From a candidate division KSB1 bacterium (GTDB lineage: Bacteria > Zhuqueibacterota > JdFR-76 > DREG01), in the NCBI GenBank assembly GCA_022566355.1, contig JADFJB010000127.1, forward strand, positions 1 to 12,614: DNA of 12,614 bases, given 5' to 3'. The notes beneath the pieces are model-generated. The model saw only the letters and a program-made list of their open reading frames with translations. It was not told where the DNA came from and searched no databases. A program made the position numbers and the translations under genes. Every line of letters begins with the position of its first letter. Positions within the stretch are counted from its first letter, which is position 1. This document shows, piece after piece, positions 7,580 through 12,614 of this stretch.

Positions 7580-8395
7580 ATGGACCATAATGAATTAAAA
7601 GATCTGGCTGCTGCTTATAGTTTGGGCTCCTTGGATCCTGATGAAAAACGGCAGTTTGAAGCCCACCTTCGTCAAGACTGCGAAGAATGTCTAACATTGG
7701 TCAAAGAGATGCAGGAAGTGACAATCTCAATGGGCCAATCTGTACAGCCGGAAACGCCGCCAGCTCACATCAAAGAAAAACTATTTGCAGCCATTGAGGA
7801 TGAAAAATCGACTTCAGCCGAGATACCATCTGTGGGACTTCCCCTGATCGAAAAACTTCGTTCAGCCAAACGCCGATGGCAGTTCACGGCATATGGTTTA
7901 GGCTTTGCCGCCATTTTATTATTTGTTCTGTTTTCAACTTATTCTTCCGGCCTTAAATCCGAACTTGATTTACTGGCAGCGCGAATGGCAGCCGGCGAAA
8001 AACTGATCCAGAATTTGCGCACCGAATTAAACGACAAAGCACGCGTTCTGCAAATTATGCGGGCGCCGCAACTAAAAATGGCAGATCTGAATGGTTTACC
8101 GCCATCACCGGAAGCCAGAGGCAAGGTGATTTGGGACCCGGAAAATGATCAAGCCGTGTTCTTTGGATTTAATCTTGCCGCAATCCCATCGGATAAGGAC
8201 TACCAGTTATGGATGCTAAAAGGCAATCAACCGATCAGCGCCGGGGTGTTTACGCCGGATGCGGACGGCAACGCCATCTCTGAATTTACAACTATTCCCG
8301 ATGATGAAAACATCAGCGCGTTTGCGGTTACACTGGAACCCAAGGGGGGAGTTGCGCAGCCAACCGGGGAAATGTATTTGATAGGGGCGTTGTAG
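7580..8395 (+). CDS. Anti-sigma factor, RskA-like membrane protein
   Basis: The protein is expected to hold the upstream sigma factor inactive at the inner membrane until a signal triggers release. Residues 1-45 form the cytoplasmic anti-sigma domain (AAAYSLGSLDPDEKRQFEAHL) with a zinc-binding-like His29, Cys34, Cys37 cluster. A single membrane helix lies at about 101-119. A charged helical, probably coiled-coil stretch follows to about 160. The C-terminal RskA domain (about 165-271) contains YQLWMLKGNQPISAGVFTPDADG and ends EPKGGVAQPTGEMYLIGAL. Size and layout are normal. The gene begins 12 bp after the sigma gene, so the two are surely co-transcribed. Its last 80 codons, from Val193 to the stop, occur again at 10642-10881, so the present 3' end may have been acquired along with the module downstream. 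Confidence 0.92.
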   Translation: MDHNELKDLAAAYSLGSLDPDEKRQFEAHLRQDCEECLTLVKEMQEVTISMGQSVQPETPPAHIKEKLFAAIEDEKSTSAEIPSVGLPLIEKLRSAKRRWQFTAYGLGFAAILLFVLFSTYSSGLKSELDLLAARMAAGEKLIQNLRTELNDKARVLQIMRAPQLKMADLNGLPPSPEARGKVIWDPENDQAVFFGFNLAAIPSDKDYQLWMLKGNQPISAGVFTPDADGNAISEFTTIPDDENISAFAVTLEPKGGVAQPTGEMYLIGAL

Positions 8396-8667
8396 AAAAC
8401 CAGATCCAACTTTTGGCCTTTAGGAATTGTTAGATTCTTCAAAAATAGTGTTGCATTCTCAAATGTAAAGTCTTTTATTATTTTGTGTGGGAGGTGGTTG
8501 GGTTTTTGAAGATGAAACAAGGATATAAAATATGCACTATAAATTGAACGTTTTTATGTGACAAATTCCCCATATAATATGAATATAATAAGTTTAATAT
8601 GGTTTTTTCAACGGACTATAAGTTTTATGATTAAATAAATGTTAAAACATTTGTTTTCGCGGGTCTA
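8156..8667 (+). repeat. Direct repeat, copy A (anti-sigma 3' end and spacer)
   Basis: The coding part 8156-8395 matches 10642-10881 without gaps at 230 of 240 bases. Beyond the stop the match continues as islands in the same order: TTTTGGCCTTT at 8411 and 10897, ATTCTCAAAT at 8455 and 11013, TGTGTGGGAGGTG at 8485 and 11041, and a 30-base block at 8638-8667 and 11108-11137 with two differences. Spacer lengths differ by indels. The left limit is fuzzy by about 12 bp because both copies have GATC shortly before it. The two copies bracket the ATPase/DUF4276 module. Confidence 0.9.
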
Positions 8668-8741
8668 GTGCAGCGTTTCCTATATATTATTTCAACAGCA
8701 ATCGTATTTGTTGTCCTTAATGTTTGCGCAGCCATTAAAAA

Positions 8742-8775
8742 GTCATTGGTGGTTATCTGTGATTAACCCAATGAC
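8742..8775. repeat. Strong hairpin upstream of the ATPase gene
   Basis: GTCATTGG (8742-8749) pairs with CCAATGAC (8768-8775), and GTTA (8752-8755) pairs with TAAC (8764-8767), giving a 12-bp stem with a 2-base bulge and an 8-base loop. No T-run follows, so it is not a standard terminator. It lies about 135 bp before the ATPase start and could be a regulatory leader, an operator or a dispersed repeat. The rest of 8668-8910 has no recognisable gene or clear promoter. Confidence 0.5.
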
Positions 8776-8910
8776 AATAAGTGACTTAATGACAACTTGA
8801 AGACAGATTTTGTGATTCTTTGTGAGAACACTTAAATACGCACGTTATTTAGGAATCACAATACTTGTTAATAGTTGGGCAACATAATCAGAAGTAAAGG
8901 AAGACAAAGA

Positions 8911-10095
8911 ATGAAAATTACGAAATTGAATATTGAAGGTTTCCGTTCTCTCCGCAATGTTTGCTGGTTACCCGGTGATCTCAATGTTATTATCGGTCCT
9001 AATGGTACGGGTAAATCTAATTTGTTACGTTTTCTGGAATTGATTGCCATATCGGCACAGGGCAAGCTGAGCAAATACATTCAATCTTTAGGTGGAATGG
9101 ATCCGATAGTTTGGGATGGAATTGTTACTTCCATAAAGTTTTCCATGGAGACGACACCTGAAGGTGGGGAGATAGGTCCTGAACAGTACAATCTTGAATT
9201 GGTAAGACTTGGGTCGGGAAGTTCATATAAGGTTGAAAAAGAACTCTTAACAAACTTTCTAAAAGTGAGACGAGGTGAGGAAAAGAATCCATTTAAGTTT
9301 TTGGAACGGCATGCAAAGACGGCAGTAATTTTTGATGAAAAAGCACGTACCTTCACCACACTTGAAGAGTTTATATCGGATGAAGAAAGCCTCCTTTCCA
9401 TAGCATCGGGACCATTTATTAATAACCACTTCATTCCACCTTTCCAAAACGGACTGGCTTCGATAGCTGTTTATCACGATTTGCACACCAATAAGGACGC
9501 ATCTATCCGTCAGCCTGCTATTGCTCGTTTGGAAAAACGCGTTGATCCAGACGGTCAAAACCTTATTTCAGTTATACATACCCTTTACACAAGTGATCGC
9601 GATTTCAAAAACGATATTAATTCAGCTATGCAGGCAGCATTTGGTGACGATTTTGAAGAGTTGGTTTTCCCGCCGGCTTCTGACCAGAGAATTCAATTAC
9701 GGATTCGTTGGAAATCACTGAAACGAGAGCAATCCGCAGCAGAACTCTCTGATGGAACCCTTCGCTTTCTGTTTCTGTTAACTGTTCTGGCAAGCCCATC
9801 GCCAGCCCCCGTTATCGCAATAGATGAGCCCGAAACTGGACTTCATCCCTCGATGCTTCCTATTGTCGCGGAATATGCAATAGAAGCATCAACAAGATCG
9901 CAAGTGATTCTGACTACTCATTCTCCTCAATTTCTAGATGCTTTTGTGACAACCAGACCTACGACAACTATTGCGAAATGGCAAGATGGTGAAACGGTCC
10001 TGAAAACCTTGAGCGGGGATGAGCTTGACTACTGGCTGAAGGAATACTCGCTGGGGGCTCTTTTCAAATCTGGAGAATTGGAGCAGATGGGATGA
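8911..10095 (+). CDS. AAA_21-type ABC/SMC-like ATPase, probable defence protein
   Basis: This is a 394-aa cytoplasmic ATPase of the OLD/RecF-like ABC class. It opens with KITKLNIEGFRSL, the usual first strand of the family, then Walker A GPNGTGKS (29-36). An insert at about 80-260 lacks recognisable motifs. The ABC-like signature LSDGT is at 279-283, Walker B with the catalytic Glu in IDEPETGLHP at 304-313, and the switch histidine in TTHSP at 336-339. The start at ATG 8911 is chosen because AAAGGAAG lies just upstream; the reading frame is open from 8875 but lacks such a site there. It overlaps the DUF4276 gene by ATGA, implying translational coupling. Such ATPases often sense phage or damaged DNA and control a paired nuclease-like subunit. 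That role is inferred from gene pairing. Confidence 0.9.
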   Translation: MKITKLNIEGFRSLRNVCWLPGDLNVIIGPNGTGKSNLLRFLELIAISAQGKLSKYIQSLGGMDPIVWDGIVTSIKFSMETTPEGGEIGPEQYNLELVRLGSGSSYKVEKELLTNFLKVRRGEEKNPFKFLERHAKTAVIFDEKARTFTTLEEFISDEESLLSIASGPFINNHFIPPFQNGLASIAVYHDLHTNKDASIRQPAIARLEKRVDPDGQNLISVIHTLYTSDRDFKNDINSAMQAAFGDDFEELVFPPASDQRIQLRIRWKSLKREQSAAELSDGTLRFLFLLTVLASPSPAPVIAIDEPETGLHPSMLPIVAEYAIEASTRSQVILTTHSPQFLDAFVTTRPTTTIAKWQDGETVLKTLSGDELDYWLKEYSLGALFKSGELEQMG

Positions 10096-10658
10096 GATTT
10101 ATTCTTTTCGTTGAGGGTTATACGGAAAATAAAGCACTGCCTCAATTTCTGAAAAAATGGCTTGATCCTAAATTGCCGAATCCTATCGGGATTAAAACTG
10201 TTCGCTTTGAAGGATGGTCGGAGCTAGTCAAAGACGCTCCCTTGAAAGCAAAAATGCATTTGGACGGCCCTGATAAAAGTGAAATTATTGCTGTCATTTC
10301 TTTATTGGATCTTTATGGACCGACCTTTTATCCCAGTAAGCTGAAAGATAGCAAAGAACGATACGATTGGGCCAAGAAAGATATCGAAGACAAGGTCGAC
10401 CAACCTAAATTTTTTCAATTTTTCGCAGTTTACGAAGTCGAGTCATGGCTTCTAAGTGAACCAAAAATATTCCCTATTGAAGTCAAAAGAGCCTTCTCAA
10501 CTCAAGTTAAATATCCGGAAAAGGTGAACTTTAATGAGCCGCCAGCAAAATTACTGGAACGTCTTTATTCTCTGCACGGCAAGCGTTTATACAAAAAAGT
10601 GGTGAATGGGAAAGCGCTTTTCAGCAAACTCGATCCAGGCGGTGTTCTATGGATTTAA
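10092..10658 (+). CDS. DUF4276 (TOPRIM-like) protein, probably C-terminally truncated
   Basis: The 188-aa partner of the ATPase starts inside that gene's stop codon. The N-terminal FILFVEGYTENKALPQFL carries the acidic VEGxTE motif (Glu8, Glu12), followed by a second acidic motif LLDLYGP (Asp73) and YEVESWLLSEP (Glu115, Glu117). This order matches DUF4276 and resembles a TOPRIM-type metal site. As I recall, family members end with YKK..G..L..K.DP.. and about 20-25 more residues. Here the sequence reaches YKKVVNGKALFSKLDP and then enters the duplicated anti-sigma DNA out of frame, ending GGVLWI. The gene therefore looks cut at its 3' end by the recombination that made copy B. The acidic core is intact, so activity is possible but unproven. 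Confidence 0.8.
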   Translation: MRFILFVEGYTENKALPQFLKKWLDPKLPNPIGIKTVRFEGWSELVKDAPLKAKMHLDGPDKSEIIAVISLLDLYGPTFYPSKLKDSKERYDWAKKDIEDKVDQPKFFQFFAVYEVESWLLSEPKIFPIEVKRAFSTQVKYPEKVNFNEPPAKLLERLYSLHGKRLYKKVVNGKALFSKLDPGGVLWI

Positions 10659-10881
10659 TCTTGCCGCAATCCCATCAGATAAGGACTACCAGTTATGGAT
10701 GCTAAAAGGCAATCAACCGATTAGCGCCGGGGTGTTTACGCCGGATGCTGACGGCAACGCCATCTCTGAATTTACTACTATTCCCGATGATGAAAACATC
10801 AGCGCGTTTGCGGTTACACTGGAACCCAAGGGGGGAGTTTCGCAGCCAACCGGTGAGATGTATTTGATAGGGGCACTGTAG
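10642..10881 (+). pseudogene. Headless 3' fragment of the anti-sigma gene (copy B)
   Basis: This is an 80-codon remnant, 79 residues plus stop, of an RskA-like anti-sigma gene. It differs from copy A at ten bases: eight silent, plus Phe to Tyr and Ala to Ser. It lacks the zinc-binding domain and the membrane helix. An open frame extends back to an ATG at 10606, but those codons are DUF4276 sequence read out of frame and have no ribosome-binding site. It is best read as the displaced end of the original gene or a duplicated scar, not a working gene. Confidence 0.85.
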
Positions 10882-11137
10882 AATACCAAATCATATTTTT
10901 GGCCTTTGTGTTTCAACTTTGTAGTTTATTCTTGAAATTGTAAACCATCATCCTTGAGATCCGTTTAAAAAAACCTCATCTAATATTGTAGTATTGATAA
11001 AAAAAGGGTTGAATTCTCAAATTGGATGTCTTTTATTTCTTGTGTGGGAGGTGAGTGGGTTGTATGTTTAACTGGTTATTTACAAACCAATAAATTTTCA
11101 TAAACTGAATGTTATAACATTTGTTTTCGCAGGTCTA
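10642..11137 (+). repeat. Direct repeat, copy B
   Basis: This is the partner of 8156-8667. After the stop at 10881 the match is patchy, with about 60 extra bases near 10910-11005, and closes with the 30-base block 11108-11137. The region 10882-11193 holds no gene, only this diverged spacer. Confidence 0.88.
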
Positions 11138-11193
11138 ATTAGTAGTTATATACCCTCTTCCATTAGAAAAAAATCCATTCCAATAAAAAAGAC

Positions 11194-11222
11194 TTGACAA
11201 ACAAAATAAATACGTGTATATT
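11194..11222 (+). promoter_or_regulatory. Strong sigma-70-type promoter of the MarR gene
   Basis: TTGACA (11194-11199) is a perfect -35 hexamer. TATATT (11217-11222) is a near-consensus -10, with a 17-bp spacer. It reads toward the MarR gene, whose AAAGGAG ribosome-binding site begins 12 bp beyond the -10 box. Confidence 0.8.
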
Positions 11223-11228
11223 CACGTA
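11211..11228. promoter_or_regulatory. Palindromic operator over the MarR -10 box
   Basis: TACGTG (11211-11216) and CACGTA (11223-11228) are perfect inverted halves flanking the six -10 bases. A dimeric MarR protein bound here would block polymerase, giving autorepression. A related palindrome precedes the next gene (11713-11727). Confidence 0.65.
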
Positions 11229-11245
11229 ATAAGAAAGGAGATATT

Positions 11246-11677
11246 ACGAATTTATTTGAATTACCTAATTGTGCCTGTTTTAACTTGCGAAAAGCAACAC
11301 GGGCGGTTACCCAACTTTATGACCGAATATTAAGCCCGGCCGGTCTGCGGGCAACGCAATTTACCATTTTGGCAATGCTCTCACTTAAAGGGAGTTTGTC
11401 GATTACCCGGATGGCAAACTTTTTAGTCATGGAACGCACAACCTTGACCCGTAACCTGAAACCATTGGAAAAGCAAGGGTATGTAACCATTCTTCCCGGT
11501 GAAGATCAACGTGTGCGAAATGTGGTATTAACAAAAACCGGCCAACAGATGTTTGAGAAAGCGCTCCCCCTTTGGAAACAGGCGCAGACTAAGATTACCG
11601 AAGCGATGGGAAGCCAAAAATATCAGACTTTTTTAGCGCATTTATCGTCCATTATATCCGTGGCTCAGAAAGCATAG
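11246..11677 (+). CDS. MarR-family transcriptional regulator, ACG start likely
   Basis: This is a winged helix-turn-helix repressor of the MarR type, probably dimeric and ligand-responsive. The core runs LRATQFTILAMLSLKGSLSITRMANFLVMERTTLTRNLKPLEKQGYV, with the wing at GEDQRVRNVVLT. No ATG is available at the 5' end. The optimally placed codon, five bases after AAAGGAG (11234-11240), is ACG at 11246. From there the frame reads NLFELPNCACFNLRKATRAVTQLYDRIL, a stretch that looks like conserved family sequence. The first standard start, TTG at 11285, has no ribosome-binding site and would delete 13 residues including both Cys. I call 11246 (143 aa); ATT at 11243 is too close to the ribosome-binding site. 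Either a rare start, an ATG-to-ACG mutation or a sequence error explains this. It is probably autoregulated through 11211-11228. Confidence 0.88.
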   Translation, partial: TNLFELPNCACFNLRKATRAVTQLYDRILSPAGLRATQFTILAMLSLKGSLSITRMANFLVMERTTLTRNLKPLEKQGYVTILPGEDQRVRNVVLTKTGQQMFEKALPLWKQAQTKITEAMGSQKYQTFLAHLSSIISVAQKA

Positions 11678-11705
11678 CAGTCTTACAACGACTGACTCTT
11701 TTTTT
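11678..11705 (+). terminator. Weak intrinsic terminator after the MarR gene
   Basis: CAGTC (11678-11682) and GACTG (11690-11694) form a 5-bp stem with a 7-base loop, followed four bases later by seven T residues (11699-11705). The stem is short, so it may only attenuate transcription into the next gene. Confidence 0.45.
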
Positions 11706-11712
11706 AGATAAT
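11683..11712 (+). promoter_or_regulatory. Possible promoter of the DUF1302-like gene
   Basis: TTACAA (11683-11688) and GATAAT (11707-11712) are 18 bp apart, just before the palindrome at 11713-11727. The -35 match is weak. If real, the operator would overlap the transcription start. Confidence 0.3.
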
Positions 11713-11727
11713 TACGTGTAATTACAC
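11713..11727. promoter_or_regulatory. Second MarR-type operator
   Basis: GTGTAATTACAC (11716-11727) is a perfect 12-bp palindrome. With its left flank it shares the half-site TACGTGTA with the operator at 11211-11228. It lies just upstream of the AAGGAG site of the next gene, so the same MarR protein probably represses both genes. Confidence 0.55.
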
Positions 11728-11748
11728 TAAACTTGTAAGGAGATAATC

Positions 11749-12614
11749 ATGATGTTTATCAGGAAAATTGTAGCTCTGTTTTATCTAATCAGCCTGCCAC
11801 TCCTTTCTCTGGCAGATGCCAGTGCCCAGGATTTAAATTATACGGCTTTCAGGAAATGGTTTACGCAGCATGTTGAGATCAGCGCCCTGGTTGAGCAGCG
11901 CACCGCCTTTGGCACCAATAAATGGAGCGGGCAAAAAGCGGAAGTTTTATTCATGCCCGAACTGGAAATTGCGTTATCCCATGGTCTTGACCTCACTGCC
12001 ATTGGGCGATTGCGTAGCGACGCTTTCGATAAACTTGAACCGGGCGATGGTGCTCAATCCGAGGTGGCACATTTTTCCAGACACGCTGTTCTCGGAGATC
12101 GAATCGATTTTGAATTAAGAGAATTTTACCTGGAAACAACTGTAGGGCGCTCTTTCCTTACCCTGGGCAAACAGCAGATTGTCTGGGGCAAAGCCGATGG
12201 GTTAAAAGTGCTGGATGTGGTCAATCCCCAGGATTTCCGCGAGTTTATTTTGGATGATTTCGATGAATCGCGCATCCCGCTGTGGGCGGTCAATGCGGAA
12301 ATCCCTGTTGGAGCGTTTGTCGCCCAACTGCTCTGGATTTCCGAGCGAACCTATCATGACATTCCGGAAGCCGGCGCTGCTTTCGCATTCACAGCGCCGG
12401 CCCTCGGACCTGTAGCGCCTCCGGGTATTCCTGTGGAGCTGCAGCAAGTAAAACGACCTCACCGCTTCTTCGCCGATTCTGACGCCGGCATTCGTCTTTC
12501 CAAATTCTGGAAAGGGTGGGATCTCACGATCAACTATTTTTATCATTATCAAGATATTCCGGTACTTTTCCGAAGCGTTGCAATTTCTGACGGCAAACCG
12601 CTAATCACCATCCG
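11749..12614 (+). CDS. DUF1302-like exported outer-membrane protein (partial)
   Basis: The frame is open from ATG 11749 to the window end, 288 codons without a stop; the 3' end is missing. AAGGAG lies six bases before the ATG. The N-terminus MMFIRKIVALFYLISLPLLSLADASAQ is a Sec signal peptide, with cleavage near residue 25-27. The mature part alternates polar and aromatic residues, as in a beta-barrel. The motif WGKADGLKVLDVVNPQDFREF (146-166), followed by DESRIPLW, is what I recognise from DUF1302. Members of that family often neighbour DUF1329 proteins and MMPL/RND-type transporters, suggesting a role in moving hydrophobic compounds across the outer membrane. Regulation by the upstream MarR protein fits an inducible efflux or uptake locus. 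The family call is from memory; the transport role is inference. Confidence 0.78.
   Translation, partial: MMFIRKIVALFYLISLPLLSLADASAQDLNYTAFRKWFTQHVEISALVEQRTAFGTNKWSGQKAEVLFMPELEIALSHGLDLTAIGRLRSDAFDKLEPGDGAQSEVAHFSRHAVLGDRIDFELREFYLETTVGRSFLTLGKQQIVWGKADGLKVLDVVNPQDFREFILDDFDESRIPLWAVNAEIPVGAFVAQLLWISERTYHDIPEAGAAFAFTAPALGPVAPPGIPVELQQVKRPHRFFADSDAGIRLSKFWKGWDLTINYFYHYQDIPVLFRSVAISDGKPLITI

Noticed and set aside
8557-8612. TATAAT-like words upstream of the ATPase as a promoter
   Set aside because: The stretch is AT-rich with several overlapping TATAAT/TAATAT words and no suitably spaced -35. It could not be told from base composition.
10606-10881. Open frame of 91 codons starting ATG at 10606
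   Set aside because: The first 12 codons are DUF4276 sequence in another phase and no ribosome-binding site precedes them. The rest is the headless anti-sigma fragment.
12202-12552. Minus-strand open frame of 116 codons
   Set aside because: It is antisense to the DUF1302-like gene, whose own frame has a signal peptide, ribosome-binding site and family motif.
1-12614. CRISPR arrays, tRNA or rRNA genes, integrase or transposase genes
   Set aside because: I looked for regularly spaced repeats, conserved RNA gene words and recombinase motifs and saw none. The repeats present are fold-backs and one long direct repeat.

Overview
The window looks like chromosomal DNA of a moderately AT-rich, Gram-negative bacterium. 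A lipoprotein M28 peptidase, an ECF sigma/membrane anti-sigma pair and a beta-barrel-like exported protein indicate a two-membrane cell. Spacers packed with fold-back repeats and the mix of families fit an uncultured FCB-type lineage (Calditrichota/KSB1-like). That placement is inference with low confidence; there is no rRNA or other marker gene to fix it.

Region 1 (1-6350, genes on the minus strand). Reading in the direction of transcription: a VOC/glyoxalase-fold protein, a short-chain dehydrogenase, an exported M28 zinc peptidase with a well-formed promoter, homoserine kinase (thrB) and threonine synthase (thrC). thrB and thrC perform the last two steps of threonine synthesis. They are 325 bp or more apart, and the gap carries a small inverted-repeat element. 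Nearly every spacer here holds a dispersed-looking fold-back, usually just 3' of a gene.

Region 2 (6339-8395). A gene-free stretch with a 242-bp concentric fold-back element leads into a plus-strand operon of an ECF sigma factor and its RskA-type anti-sigma factor.

Region 3 (8156-11137), the most unusual part. A two-gene module, an AAA_21-type ATPase overlapping a DUF4276 (TOPRIM-like) gene by ATGA, sits between two direct copies of the anti-sigma gene's 3' end plus its downstream spacer (about 500 bp each). The coding parts of the copies differ at 10 of 240 positions, 8 of them silent. The second copy is headless and joins directly onto a DUF4276 gene that looks cut short. ATPase plus TOPRIM-like pairs are typical of anti-phage systems (PARIS and AbiL are analogues), so this looks like a defence cassette inserted at, and possibly excisable from, the anti-sigma locus.

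Region 4 (11194-12614). A MarR-family regulator has a near-consensus promoter with a palindrome over its -10 box. Its apparent start codon is ACG. A related palindrome lies before the next gene, a DUF1302-like exported protein cut by the window edge. This looks like a self-regulated, inducible envelope or efflux locus.
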